A DNA stretch of 58,576 nucleotides from an uncultured Clostridia bacterium (GTDB lineage Bacteria; Bacillota; Clostridia; Christensenellales; Aristaeellaceae): NCBI GenBank assembly GCA_946408995.1, contig CAMJUL010000015.1, positions 1-58,576 on the forward strand, written 5' to 3'. Below are positions 47,436-56,949 of the stretch, in pieces. How positions within the stretch are numbered: the stretch's first letter is position 1; each line of letters starts with the position of its first letter. The notes below the pieces were generated by a model. It did no database searches. It saw nothing but the letters and a program-made list of their open reading frames with translations, and was not told where the DNA came from. The position numbers and the translations under genes are program-made.

Positions 47436-49590
47436 AAAACTGGCACTGCTCCTTTCGCTGCTTCTGGTTTTGAGCGCCGCCCTTCCGGCCTTTGCCCGGG
47501 CCGGGGAGGGCGCGGTGCCCGAAGGATATGAGCTGATCGCCGAAAACAGCCGCTTCAACCTCTATTTGCGTAAAAGTACCCTGGCGGTCATCGCCGAATC
47601 CAAGGAAAGCGGCAAACGGCTGTATTCCACCGTCCAGAATCCGGAGGAAATGAAGGACAACGCCACCTGGAAGGGCTTTTACCAGAGCGGCATCGTCATG
47701 GAATACCTGGACGGGGTGAAGTCCCTCCCCGTGCAGGCGGATTTCATCAACACGAAAAACGAGGTGGACCTGACCCTGACCGGGGACGGATACGCGGCGA
47801 AGGTCCGCTATCCGGACCTCGGCATCGGCTACGAGGTCACATTGAAAATGGACGAGCGGGGCTTTTCCGTGTCCATCCCCAAGGATTCGATCACCGAGGA
47901 AATGCCGGACACCTACACCGTGGCCAGCTTCTATGTGTATCCTTTCATGGGCTACAGCTACCTGGGGCAGGATGAAGGCTACATGATCATTCCCGACGGC
48001 CAGGGAGCGATGATCGAGCTCAAGGACAACGAGGAGCGGTTCTCCTCCCCCTTTGACCGGGCGGTGTACGGCACCAACATCGGGGTGGAAAGCTCCGTCT
48101 ACAGCGACTGGAGCGTGGACGCGGAGCAGGTCCTGCTGCCCGCCTTCGGCATGGTGCACGTGGAGGACCGCCTGGCCGTGCTCGGCTTCATCGAGAACGG
48201 CGACGCGGCCGCCCGCATCATGGCCTATCCCAACGGCGTGCGCATGAAATTCGACTGGGTGTGCGCCAAATACCTCTACCGCCTGGTGTACTCCCAGCCG
48301 ACGGGTCCCAACTCCTCCACCATCAGCATGCGCACGGAGCATGCCCGGGACATCGACATCCAGCAGCAGTTTTTCCTGGAGGACGGCGAGCGCGCCAGCT
48401 ACGCGGGCCTGGCCTGCGCCCTTCGGGACTACATGACGGAAAAGGGCTACTTTGGCGAGGCGGACCCCACGGTGTTTGACATCGCGGTGGATTTCCTGGG
48501 GGCGGAGACGGAAAACGACGTCCTGGGGAAAAAGAGCGTGCCCATGACCACCTTTGCGGAGGCCGGGGAGATCCTGCAGGACCTTGCCGGGAAGGGTGTC
48601 AGCGGCATCAGCGTCACCTACCGGGGCTGGCAGGAGGGCGGCCTGAGCGGCGCGCTTCCTACGGACGCCTACGCCCCCGCTGGCAGCCTGGGCGGGAGCG
48701 GCGCGCTGGAGAAGCTGATGGAGGAGGCCCGGAAACTGAATGACCGGCTTTCCCTGGAAGCGGACTTCCTGCACCTGAACACCCAGACCCATCCGCTGCT
48801 GTTCTATTCCAGCTTCAAGATGATCACCTCCCAGACCTGGAGCCGCCCCACCTTCGGCAAGGTCTACGATACCATGTACTGCCTGACGCCCAGCAAGACC
48901 CTGGAGATCGGCAGGAACACCGTAAATCAGATGGCCTCGCACCGGGTGCCGGGCGTGTCCTTTACGGGGATCCCCTCCCTGATGAGTGATTTCTACGAGA
49001 GCGATCATTATCAGGACAGCACCGTCATGATGGCGGGGTATGAGACGCTGGTCAAAGAGGCCGCGGAAAAAATGGAAGTCACCCTGAACAAGGCCAACTG
49101 CTACCTGTGGCGCCACGCGGCGGCCCTCAAGGAAATGCCCGTCGCGGGTTCCGATTACGCTTACGTCAGGCGGGACATCCCCTTCCTGGCCATCACGGTC
49201 AGCGGCAAGCTTCCGTATTATACGGAATACGCCAACTTCCAGGCCAACACGAACCGCTATTTCCTCCACCTGGTGGAGCAGGGCACAAGGCCCGCGTTCC
49301 TTCTGACCATGGAGGACCCCATCAAGCTGCAGAACACCAACAGCAACGACGTGTATTCCTCCCGGTATGAACTGTACCGGGACCTGATCCCCCGGTGGTA
49401 TGAGGAGCTTTCGGCCCTGCATGAGAAGCTGGGCGCCGCCCAGATTACGGATCATGTGTTCCAGGGAGATCTGGTGCGGGTCACATGGTCCAACGGCATC
49501 AAGGTGTATTTGAATTTCGGCAGCCGGACGGCGGAAATGGACGGGGTGACCCTGGACGGCGCCGCTTATAAGGTGGTGACGGAGCCGTGA
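47419..49590 (+). CDS. DUF5696-like secreted protein, possibly glycosidase-fold
   Basis: The 723-aa protein starts at TTG (47419), the only in-frame start with GAGAGGTGG upstream, and overlaps the previous gene by 17 bases. After a signal peptide (KKLALLLSLLLVLSAALPAFA) comes a large beta-sandwich (about 30-330; YVYPFMGYSYLGQDEGYMII) and then a part with alternating strands and helices (about 340-660; GVSGISVTYRGW, RLSLEADFLHLN, GVSFTGIP, YAYVRRDIPFLAITVSG), like a TIM barrel. I recall this as the DUF5696 family, found with sugar ABC genes. The layout resembles glycosidases with a supersandwich and barrel, but no catalytic pair can be named. Function inferred only. Confidence 0.75.
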   Translation: MSGGRKKLALLLSLLLVLSAALPAFARAGEGAVPEGYELIAENSRFNLYLRKSTLAVIAESKESGKRLYSTVQNPEEMKDNATWKGFYQSGIVMEYLDGVKSLPVQADFINTKNEVDLTLTGDGYAAKVRYPDLGIGYEVTLKMDERGFSVSIPKDSITEEMPDTYTVASFYVYPFMGYSYLGQDEGYMIIPDGQGAMIELKDNEERFSSPFDRAVYGTNIGVESSVYSDWSVDAEQVLLPAFGMVHVEDRLAVLGFIENGDAAARIMAYPNGVRMKFDWVCAKYLYRLVYSQPTGPNSSTISMRTEHARDIDIQQQFFLEDGERASYAGLACALRDYMTEKGYFGEADPTVFDIAVDFLGAETENDVLGKKSVPMTTFAEAGEILQDLAGKGVSGISVTYRGWQEGGLSGALPTDAYAPAGSLGGSGALEKLMEEARKLNDRLSLEADFLHLNTQTHPLLFYSSFKMITSQTWSRPTFGKVYDTMYCLTPSKTLEIGRNTVNQMASHRVPGVSFTGIPSLMSDFYESDHYQDSTVMMAGYETLVKEAAEKMEVTLNKANCYLWRHAAALKEMPVAGSDYAYVRRDIPFLAITVSGKLPYYTEYANFQANTNRYFLHLVEQGTRPAFLLTMEDPIKLQNTNSNDVYSSRYELYRDLIPRWYEELSALHEKLGAAQITDHVFQGDLVRVTWSNGIKVYLNFGSRTAEMDGVTLDGAAYKVVTEP

Positions 49591-50543
49591 GCGCGAAAAA
49601 GAAAAAGAATCCCCATGACAAACGGCATCTGACCAAAAGGACGCTGCGGGAGTGGGGCTTCGGATACCTGTTCATCTCCCCCTGGATCGTTGGGGTCAGC
49701 ATCTTCTTCCTCTATGCCATGGTGCAGAGCCTCCGGTTTTCCTTCTCCCGGGTGGAGCTTTCCAACGGCGTTGTTCTGCACCCGCTGGAAAACGGCCTGT
49801 TTGAGAACTTCGTCAAGGTTTTGACCACCGACATCAATTTCCCCATGACCCTGGCGAATTTCGGCATTGGACTGGTGCTGCAATTGCCCGTGATCATTGC
49901 CTTCAGCCTGATCATCGCGCTTTTGCTTAACAGCAACATCCGCTGCCGCAGCCTGTTTCGGATGATCTTCTTCCTGCCGGTCATCATCGCGACGGGGCCG
50001 GTCATGAAACAATTGACCGCCCAGGGCGTGTCCAGCGTCCCGATGGTGAGCCAGAACGCCCTCCTGAGTGTGCTCAAAGACCTGCCGGAGTTCATTTACA
50101 CCCCCATCAACAACCTGTTTTCCTCCCTGATCCTGATTTTGTGGAATTCGGGCATCCAGATCCTGATCTTCCTCGCGGGGCTGCAGAAGGTGCCGCGTAC
50201 GCTGTACGAGGCGGCGAAGATCGACGGCGCTTCCGGCTGGGAATCCTTCTGGAAGATCACCCTGCCCACGGTCAAGCCATTGATCCTGCTCAATTCCATC
50301 TATACGGTGGTGACATTGGCCACGGGAGGCTCCAACGAGATCATCGAACTGATCTATACGGCCACCTACACGGCCACCCAGGGCTACTCCTACGCCATGG
50401 CCATGAGCTGGATCTACACCCTGGTGGTCGCGGTGATCCTGGTGATCGTCTTCCTGCTTTTGAAGGAAAAGAGCGACAGGCACGTGGTGTACGAGCAAAA
50501 GCGGGTGGACATGAAGGGCGTCAAAGGAACGGAGGGGAGGTGA
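49587..50543 (+). CDS. Sugar ABC permease, MalF/LplB type (transporter B)
   Basis: The 318-aa membrane protein begins at GTG (49587), overlapping the stop of the DUF5696-like gene by 4 bases. After a basic N-terminus (SAKKKKNPHDKRHLTKR) come six membrane segments and the EAA loop EAAKIDGASGWESFWKITLPTVKP. It resembles LplB/YtcP-group permeases for complex glycans. It pairs with the next gene and the 475-aa binding protein. Confidence 0.93.
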   Translation: MSAKKKKNPHDKRHLTKRTLREWGFGYLFISPWIVGVSIFFLYAMVQSLRFSFSRVELSNGVVLHPLENGLFENFVKVLTTDINFPMTLANFGIGLVLQLPVIIAFSLIIALLLNSNIRCRSLFRMIFFLPVIIATGPVMKQLTAQGVSSVPMVSQNALLSVLKDLPEFIYTPINNLFSSLILILWNSGIQILIFLAGLQKVPRTLYEAAKIDGASGWESFWKITLPTVKPLILLNSIYTVVTLATGGSNEIIELIYTATYTATQGYSYAMAMSWIYTLVVAVILVIVFLLLKEKSDRHVVYEQKRVDMKGVKGTEGR

Positions 50544-50547
50544 GTCC

Positions 50548-51534
50548 ATGAAAATGAAAACGAAAATCGACCGCACGGCGCTTGAGAACCGCAAGGAAAA
50601 GCTGCGCTCGCTGATGCTGGGCAACGCGGAAAAACGGGGATTCGTCGGAAGCTTCGTGGTGTACCTGCTTTTGATCGTCATTTCCTTCATTTTCCTGTAT
50701 CCCGTTCTGTACATGCTCAGCCGCTCCCTGATGAGCAGGAACGACCTTCTGGATTCCTCCGCCATGTGGATCCCCTCTTCCATCACCCTGCACAACTACG
50801 AATCGGCGATCCTGACCATGGATTACTGGAACAGCCTGCTCAAGAACCTGTACCTGGCCGTTGTGCCCACCCTGGCCCAGGTGTTCATCTGCTCCATGGT
50901 CGGCTACGGCTTCGCCCGGTACAATTTTCCCCTGAAAAAGCTGTGGATGGGCATCCTGATCCTGGCCTTCCTTCTGCCCACCCAGACGACAGCGCTGCCC
51001 AACTATCTGGTGTTCCAGAACCTGCGCATGATCGACGGGACCATCCGGCCCTTCCTGATCACGTCCATCCTGGGGCAGGGCTTCAAAAGCACCCTGTGCG
51101 TGCTGATCTTCTACAACTTCCACCGGCAGGTGCCCCAAAGCCTGATCGAGGCGGCGGAGATCGACGGCGCCGGCCATCTGAAGGCGTATTTCCGCATCGC
51201 CATCCCCCTGGCGGGGGCCGCCATCGTGGTGGTGACGCTGTTCTCCTTCGTCTGGTACTGGAACGAGACCTACCTGGTGCGCAATTACCTGGGCTACGGC
51301 TCCACGCGCAACACGGGCCTGACCACCCTGATGCTGGAATTGAACGCCTTTGAGGACAGCTACGCCAACGCGTACACCACCTGGGCCTCCAGCGTCACCT
51401 CTTCGGACCGCATCAACGACGCCATCCGCATGGCGGGCACGGTGCTGGCCATCGCGCCGCTGATGATCCTCTATTTCGTCCTGCAGAAGCAGTTCGTGGA
51501 AAGCGTGGACAGGGCCGGCATCACCGGCGAGTGA
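50548..51534 (+). CDS. Sugar ABC permease, MalG/YtcP type (transporter B)
   Basis: The 328-aa partner permease has a charged start, six membrane segments and the EAA loop EAAEIDGAGHLKAYFRIAIPLAGAA. It starts after GGAGGTGAGTCC, 4 bases past its partner gene. A 7-bp hairpin (GGGCCGG with CCGGCCC, about 51541-51559) in the 80-base gap after it may raise the level of the following binding-protein mRNA. Confidence 0.93.
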   Translation: MKMKTKIDRTALENRKEKLRSLMLGNAEKRGFVGSFVVYLLLIVISFIFLYPVLYMLSRSLMSRNDLLDSSAMWIPSSITLHNYESAILTMDYWNSLLKNLYLAVVPTLAQVFICSMVGYGFARYNFPLKKLWMGILILAFLLPTQTTALPNYLVFQNLRMIDGTIRPFLITSILGQGFKSTLCVLIFYNFHRQVPQSLIEAAEIDGAGHLKAYFRIAIPLAGAAIVVVTLFSFVWYWNETYLVRNYLGYGSTRNTGLTTLMLELNAFEDSYANAYTTWASSVTSSDRINDAIRMAGTVLAIAPLMILYFVLQKQFVESVDRAGITGE

Positions 51535-51614
51535 CCCTTTGGGCCGGCGGACCCGGCCCCGAACGATCCAAGATCAAAGCCGGATGGCTTTGAAATATAA
51601 AGGAGGAACCTGTT

Positions 51615-53042
51615 ATGAAGAAGACCCTTGCACTCATCCTGGCACTCTCGATGCTGCTGGGCATGCTGTCCTTCGCCTCCGCGGAAGACAACGCGATGCC
51701 CGAGATGAACACCACCGACGAGATCACCCTGTCCTTCATGACCTGGGACGACTTTGAGATGACCGAGGCGCTGGCCGCCAAGTTCATGGAGAAGTACCCC
51801 AACATCAAGGTGGAAGTGATCCGCACCACCACGGCGGACATCGCCGGCGAGCTGCTCAACCGCGCGGCCACCAACGACCTGCCCGACGTGTACTTCTGGC
51901 TGGACCTGGAGCCCCTGATTGCAGGCAAGTACATGTATGACATCACCAAGTTCGTCGAGAACGACGAAGAAGCCCAGACCATGCTCTATGACACCCTCAA
52001 GCGGGTGGGCTATGTGGACGGACAGCGCTGCTACTTCATGGCCGGCGAATTCCTGCCCGCCACCGTCTACTGCGACGCCAACGTGTTTGAGAAGATGAAC
52101 GTCGAACTGCCTCCCCAGGATTGGACTTGGGAAGACATGCTGGAGCTCATCGACGAACTGTCCGATCCCTCCCAGGGCTACTGGGGCTACTTCAACGGCA
52201 TGTACGGCCTGGTCACCGACGGCCCCATCGCCCTGACGGACGACGCCATCGGCGAATTCGGCTGGGACGGCGAGCAGTATGACTTCGCCACCGGCTGGGT
52301 GGATTCCATCGAGGTCCAGAACGAGAACCTGCGCCTTGGCAAGACCCTCGTGGCGGATTCTGCCGAATACCAGGCCCTGAACCTGGGCGACGAGTGGCCC
52401 GGCCAGACCGGCCACGTGGGCATCGTCACCGACGCCTTCTGGACGCTGAACAACATCTATACCAAGCCCCTCTCCACCGACCGCGGCATCAAGATGGTGC
52501 CCTACAACCCGCCCCTGGGTGCCGACACCGTGAACGCCGGCCAGCTGGCCTTCCTGGACTTCTATTCCATCTCCTACACCTGCGAGCATCCCCGCGAGGC
52601 CTATGAACTGGCCAAGTTCCTCACCTGGGGCAAGGAAGGCTGGATGGAGCGCATCAAGCTGTTCCCCGAACTCACCTGGGAATCCACCGGCGAGAAGGCC
52701 TATGACGTGCCCAACTGCCTGCCCATGATCACCGACGAGGAAGTGTTGGACGCCTATGTGGCCCTGATGCCCGACCTGGGCTATTGGAACGACTGGGCCG
52801 CCTTTATGGATGGCATCCAGAACCCGGTTACCTGGGGCAGCCGCTCCATCCCCGGCTTTGCCTCCTTCGTGAACAACTACTATCACGGCTCCGATTACAA
52901 CGGCACTGTGGGCATTGAAGCCGCCATTGCCGCCGGCACCGTGGACCCCTACGACTACACCGACAAACTGGCTGAAGCCGGCCGTCAGTACTATGACGAG
53001 GCCATGGCCGTGTTCTACGGCGTGTACGGCCAGCCCGAATAA
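51615..53042 (+). CDS. Sugar ABC solute-binding protein, family 1 (transporter B)
   Basis: The 475-aa secreted receptor has a signal peptide (LALILALSMLLGMLSFASA) with no Cys, so it cannot be a normal lipoprotein. The mature part has ITLSFMTWDDFEMTEALAAKF, DLPDVYFWLDLEPL and DWTWEDMLELIDEL, typical of oligosaccharide-binding proteins. Start follows AAAGGAGG. Hairpins lie before and after the gene, as is usual for highly expressed receptors. Ligand is likely an arabino-oligosaccharide given its neighbours; this is inferred. Confidence 0.92.
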   Translation: MKKTLALILALSMLLGMLSFASAEDNAMPEMNTTDEITLSFMTWDDFEMTEALAAKFMEKYPNIKVEVIRTTTADIAGELLNRAATNDLPDVYFWLDLEPLIAGKYMYDITKFVENDEEAQTMLYDTLKRVGYVDGQRCYFMAGEFLPATVYCDANVFEKMNVELPPQDWTWEDMLELIDELSDPSQGYWGYFNGMYGLVTDGPIALTDDAIGEFGWDGEQYDFATGWVDSIEVQNENLRLGKTLVADSAEYQALNLGDEWPGQTGHVGIVTDAFWTLNNIYTKPLSTDRGIKMVPYNPPLGADTVNAGQLAFLDFYSISYTCEHPREAYELAKFLTWGKEGWMERIKLFPELTWESTGEKAYDVPNCLPMITDEEVLDAYVALMPDLGYWNDWAAFMDGIQNPVTWGSRSIPGFASFVNNYYHGSDYNGTVGIEAAIAAGTVDPYDYTDKLAEAGRQYYDEAMAVFYGVYGQPE

Positions 53043-53069
53043 GCATTCCCTGTATCGGATCCCTTTAGC

Positions 53070-53098
53070 GGGAGGCACGGCCCTGCCGTGCCTCCCGA
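53070..53098 (+). terminator. Partial terminator/mRNA-stabilising hairpin after the binding-protein gene
   Basis: A perfect 12-bp stem (53071-53082 with 53086-53097, loop CCT) is followed only by GACCTTTATC. Partial read-through into the GH51 gene is likely. Confidence 0.5.
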
Positions 53099-53119
53099 CC
53101 TTTATCAAAGGAGCGTTCT

Positions 53120-55096
53120 ATGCGCCGACTGCTTTTATTGCTGCTTATCCTTGCCCTGTGCCTTGAGGGCGCCGCGGGGGCGGAAACGCTGGTCTGCGAT
53201 GCAGAAGCCCCCGTCCATGAGATCAGCCAGACCCTGTACGGCCTGTTCTTTGAGGACATCAATCACGCGGCCGACGGGGGGCTGTACGCGGAGATGCTTC
53301 AGAACCGTTCCTTTGAAAACGAGGACCTGACCAAACCGTCCTTTTACCAGCACCTGACGGGCTGGCAGTTCAACACCCTCGCCAAGGGCGACGGCATTCT
53401 GTCCCTGGAGCAGGCGGACCCCCTCAACGGCAACAACCCGCATTATGTGCGTATCCAGAGCGGGGAGACGGGCTATGCCTTCCAGAACCTGGGGTACAGC
53501 GCCAGCGCGTTCCGCGGGGGGCTGTGCGTCGAGGCGGGCGGACGGTATGACGTCTCCGTCTGGCTGCGCAGCCCGCAGCCGGGCGGAATGGTGGAGGTGG
53601 GCCTGACCACCAAAGGGGGAACACCGCTCAGCGACACGGTCGTGTTCACCCCGGGGGAAAGCTGGACGAAGCATACGGGGGTGCTGGCGGCCGCGTCTCA
53701 GGCGGAGGACGCCTGCCTGACCTTCACCCTTCACGGCGCCTTTACCCTGGAGGCGGACATGGCCTCCCTGATGCCGGAGGACCGCGTCGGCGCCTCCTGG
53801 CCGGGGGGCGGCCTCAGGCGGGACCTGGTGGAGGCCCTCAAGGCCCTTCATCCCCGGTTCCTCCGGTTCCCCGGAGGGTGCGTGGCGGAGGGGTCCTGGG
53901 TGTGGGACAACCTGTACCGCTGGAAGGACACCGTAGGCAGCGTGGAACAGCGGAAGGAGAACTGGAACACCTGGGGCTATATGCAAAGCTGCGGCATCGG
54001 GTTTTATGAATACTTCTGCCTGTGCGAGGAATTGGGGGCCCTTCCCCTGCCGGTGGTGGGGAGCGGCGTCCTCTGCCAGGCCCGGGAGCCCCGGGAAGCC
54101 CCCATGGACGAAGAGGCGCTGGCAAAGTGGACGCAGGACGTGCTGGACCTTCTGGAATTCGCCCTGGGGGACCAGCAGACGCCCTGGGGCGCGCTGCGGT
54201 GCGAAATGGGCCATCCGGCGCCCTTTGACCTCAGGTACCTGGCCATCGGGAACGAAAACTGGGGGGACGTGTATTTCAGCCGGTATGCAAAGATCCGCGA
54301 GGCGGTAAGGACAGCGTACCCGGGGATCACCTGCGTGGTCGCCTGCGGGCCCGTGGCGGAGGGCAGCCTGTTCAGCGCCAGTCGGTCCCGGATCCTCAGG
54401 GACTTCCGGGAGGATCTGTCGGACGAGCATTATTACATGGACTGCGGCTGGTTCCTGAAAAATACCCATCGGTACGACCAGTATCCCCGGGACGCGAAGG
54501 TGTTCCTGGGGGAATACGCGGCCCATGAGCCGGCAGCGGGGGGCCGCCGCCCCAACACCCTCTACAGCGCCCTGTGCGAGGCGGCCTATCTGACCGGCAT
54601 CGAGCGCAACAGCGACGTGGTGGCCCTGTGCTGCTACGCGCCGCTGCTGGACCGGCTGGGCATGGACCAGTGGACGCCGGACCTGATCGGCTTCAACGGT
54701 CGGCAGGTGGTGCTGACCCCCAACTATTACATCCAGCAGATGTTTTCCTTGTCCCTGGGGAAGACCCTGATCCAAAGTCAAATGACCGATGGGGACGGGA
54801 AAGAGATCCGGGATACGGCCGCGGGGCTGTACCACGCCGCCTCCGTGGACGGGGACGGAAGGATGTATGTCAAACTGGTCAACGTTTCCGGCCAGGAAAA
54901 GCCCGTCCGCATCCAAATCCGGGGAAAGGCCCCGGAGGGGGAGGGGACCGTGACCCTGCTGGCCGGGGAAAAGCAGGCCGTGAACAGCCTTGGCGGGGAA
55001 CAGGCCGCGCCGGAGACGTTTCGGGTCTCCTTTGCCGGCGGGGAGGCGGAGCTTCTTTTGCCCGGCTTCAGCGCGGCGGTCCTGACCGTAGAGTAA
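53120..55096 (+). CDS. Secreted GH51 alpha-L-arabinofuranosidase
   Basis: The 658-aa enzyme has a signal peptide (LLLLLLILALCLEGAAGA) and starts after AAAGGAG. The chain begins as GH51 enzymes do (ISQTLYGLFFEDINHAADGGLYAEML), with a CBM4/9-like insert at about 75-220. The barrel carries RFPGGCVAEG, the acid/base E379 in AIGNENWG and the nucleophile E465 in FLGEYAAH, then a C-terminal beta-sandwich. It removes arabinose side chains outside the cell. Most bacterial GH51 enzymes are intracellular; a secreted form with the insert resembles the eukaryote-like/long subgroup. Confidence 0.93.
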   Translation: MRRLLLLLLILALCLEGAAGAETLVCDAEAPVHEISQTLYGLFFEDINHAADGGLYAEMLQNRSFENEDLTKPSFYQHLTGWQFNTLAKGDGILSLEQADPLNGNNPHYVRIQSGETGYAFQNLGYSASAFRGGLCVEAGGRYDVSVWLRSPQPGGMVEVGLTTKGGTPLSDTVVFTPGESWTKHTGVLAAASQAEDACLTFTLHGAFTLEADMASLMPEDRVGASWPGGGLRRDLVEALKALHPRFLRFPGGCVAEGSWVWDNLYRWKDTVGSVEQRKENWNTWGYMQSCGIGFYEYFCLCEELGALPLPVVGSGVLCQAREPREAPMDEEALAKWTQDVLDLLEFALGDQQTPWGALRCEMGHPAPFDLRYLAIGNENWGDVYFSRYAKIREAVRTAYPGITCVVACGPVAEGSLFSASRSRILRDFREDLSDEHYYMDCGWFLKNTHRYDQYPRDAKVFLGEYAAHEPAAGGRRPNTLYSALCEAAYLTGIERNSDVVALCCYAPLLDRLGMDQWTPDLIGFNGRQVVLTPNYYIQQMFSLSLGKTLIQSQMTDGDGKEIRDTAAGLYHAASVDGDGRMYVKLVNVSGQEKPVRIQIRGKAPEGEGTVTLLAGEKQAVNSLGGEQAAPETFRVSFAGGEAELLLPGFSAAVLTVE

Positions 55097-55109
55097 ACAG
55101 GAGGATAAG

Positions 55110-56069
55110 ATGCAGCACTATCTGTTTGTCCATTTCCGGGAGACCACGACCCCAGACGGGGAGCAGGTGTATTTTTCACTGAGCCGGGACGCCTTTACCT
55201 GGGAGGCGCTGAACGGGGGCAGGCCCGTCCTGTGGGCCTATTACGGGGACCACGGGGTGCGGGATATGACCGTGGTCCGGGAGCAGGGCTCCGGCCGGTT
55301 CCACATTTTTGCCACGGACCTGAGCCTGTCCTACGGCATGCGGGGCAAATACGCCCATTCCTGGGAGAACATCGTCGCCCACGGCAGCAGGGACCTGGCC
55401 CACTGGACGTCACAGGACCTGGTCCACTGGTCGGAGGAGGAAATGATCCCCACGGGCTCGGAGGGGCACGGCTGCGTCTGGGCGCCGGACGTGCTCTTTG
55501 ACCCGGAACGCGGGGATTACCTGCTGCACTGGTCCTCTCCCCAGGGGGACGGGAAGGGGCGTCTGGCCATCTGGTACCGGCGCACAAAGGATTTTGTCAC
55601 CTGGACGGAGCCCAGGCTCCTCTACAAAAAAGAGGACGCGGGGGTCATCGACTCGGCCATGTACGTCGAGGACGGGCGGTATTACCTGTTCGTGAAAAGC
55701 GACCATGCCCCAGCCCGGGTGATCCTTTTGCGCGCGGACCATGCCACGGGCCCCTTTGAGCGGGTGACGGCCTTTGACGAGGCCATGTCCGGCGTCGCCG
55801 AGGGCCTGTATGAAGCGCCCACCGCCGTCCGCGCCGAGGACGGAAGGTGGTGCCTGTTCCTGGATTTTTACGGGGCCCGCGGCGCGGGGCAGGGGTATGT
55901 GCCCTTTGTGGCGGACAGTCTGGCAGGCGGGCGGTTCGTGCGCAGCGACAAGGCCTTTTCCTTCCCCTTCGGGTTCAAGCACGGCACCATCCTGCCCATT
56001 ACGCCGGAGGAATACGACCGCATGAAGGCCCACGACTGGACCGATCTCCCGGACGGCCGGTGGAAATAA
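55110..56069 (+). CDS. Intracellular GH43 enzyme (arabinan or xylan side-chain processing)
   Basis: The 319-aa protein has no signal peptide. The propeller acids are D52 (GVRDMTVV), D181 (VIDSAMYV) and E235 (YEAPTAV). The start HYLFVHFRETTTPDGEQVYFSLSRD and WAPDVLFDPERGDYLLHW recall a GH43 branch near subfamilies 33/34 that act on arabinose-bearing glycans. It starts 13 bases after the GH51 gene. The exact substrate is unclear. Confidence 0.85.
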   Translation: MQHYLFVHFRETTTPDGEQVYFSLSRDAFTWEALNGGRPVLWAYYGDHGVRDMTVVREQGSGRFHIFATDLSLSYGMRGKYAHSWENIVAHGSRDLAHWTSQDLVHWSEEEMIPTGSEGHGCVWAPDVLFDPERGDYLLHWSSPQGDGKGRLAIWYRRTKDFVTWTEPRLLYKKEDAGVIDSAMYVEDGRYYLFVKSDHAPARVILLRADHATGPFERVTAFDEAMSGVAEGLYEAPTAVRAEDGRWCLFLDFYGARGAGQGYVPFVADSLAGGRFVRSDKAFSFPFGFKHGTILPITPEEYDRMKAHDWTDLPDGRWK

Positions 56070-56111
56070 GAGAACCGTAAGCAGTAAAAAGAGAACAGGA
56101 GAAAGCACGGG

Positions 56112-56876
56112 ATGGAAACCATTCGCAGCGAGGAACGTTTTGTCCGGGCGGGGGAAAAGCGCATCTATGGGCGCGCCTTCCTGCCGGAAGGGCCGGGGAA
56201 GCATCCGGCGGTGATCCTAAGCCACGGTTACAACGGCTGCCATGCCGATTTTGAGCGGGAGTGCCGCTTTTTCGCCCGGCAGGGGATCCTCGCCTACGCT
56301 TTTGATTTTTGCGGCGGGTCCACGCGCTCAAAGAGCACGGGTGCAAGCACAAACATGACCCTGTTTACGGAAAAGCAGGACCTGCTGGACGTGTTTGACG
56401 CGCTCTGCGCCTGGGAGGAGGCGGATTCTGAGCGGATCTGTCTTCTGGGGGGCAGCCAGGGGGGCCTGGTGACGGCCCTGGCCGCGGAGGAGATCGGAAA
56501 CCGGGCGCGGTGCATGATTTTGTATTTCCCCGCCTTCAACATCCCGGAGGACTGGCGGCACCGGTTTGACGAAGGCGGCATCCCGGAGGAAGTCCCCTTC
56601 TGGGGCCTGACACTGGGGCGGGGGTTCTTCGAATCCATGAAAACCCTGGACCCCTTTGAAAGAATCGGGGGGTATGGCAATCCCGTCCTGATCCTGCAGG
56701 GGGACCGGGACGAGATCGTCCGTCCCGCGATTGCGGAGCGGGCGGTCCGGCGCTATCCCCGGGGGGAAATGCGCCTGCTGCCGGGCGAGGGGCACGGTTT
56801 TTCCCCGGCAGGGACGGATGCGGCCCTGAAGGAGGCCCTGTCGCTGCTTGAACGTGCGGAGTTTGGGATTTTGTGA
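56112..56876 (+). CDS. Alpha/beta-hydrolase, cinnamoyl (feruloyl) esterase-like
   Basis: The 254-aa protein has the hydrolase triad: S115 in LLGGSQGG, D198 or D200 in QGDRDEIV and H228 in GEGHGF. Oxyanion motif ILSHGYNG and the [15 protein letters not shown] segment with an insert after the nucleophile strand resemble Est1E/LJ0536-type cinnamoyl esterases. There is no signal peptide. Pectic arabinans in some plants carry ferulate, so removal of this group from imported oligosaccharides fits the operon. Acetyl ester or other ester substrates are also possible. It is the last gene of the operon. Confidence 0.8.
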   Translation: METIRSEERFVRAGEKRIYGRAFLPEGPGKHPAVILSHGYNGCHADFERECRFFARQGILAYAFDFCGGSTRSKSTGASTNMTLFTEKQDLLDVFDALCAWEEADSERICLLGGSQGGLVTALAAEEIGNRARCMILYFPAFNIPEDWRHRFDEGGIPEEVPFWGLTLGRGFFESMKTLDPFERIGGYGNPVLILQGDRDEIVRPAIAERAVRRYPRGEMRLLPGEGHGFSPAGTDAALKEALSLLERAEFGIL

Positions 56877-56905
56877 TTGCCAAAGCGGTCAAACTGTGCT
56901 ATGCT
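56877..56905 (+). promoter_or_regulatory. Promoter of the rubredoxin gene
   Basis: TTGCCA (56877-56882), 17 bases, TATGCT (56900-56905), 44 bases ahead of the start codon. It overlaps the end of the esterase gene. Confidence 0.5.
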
Positions 56906-56949
56906 TTTCTCACACTATAACGCCATCGGCGCTGAAGGAGGAACCGGAT

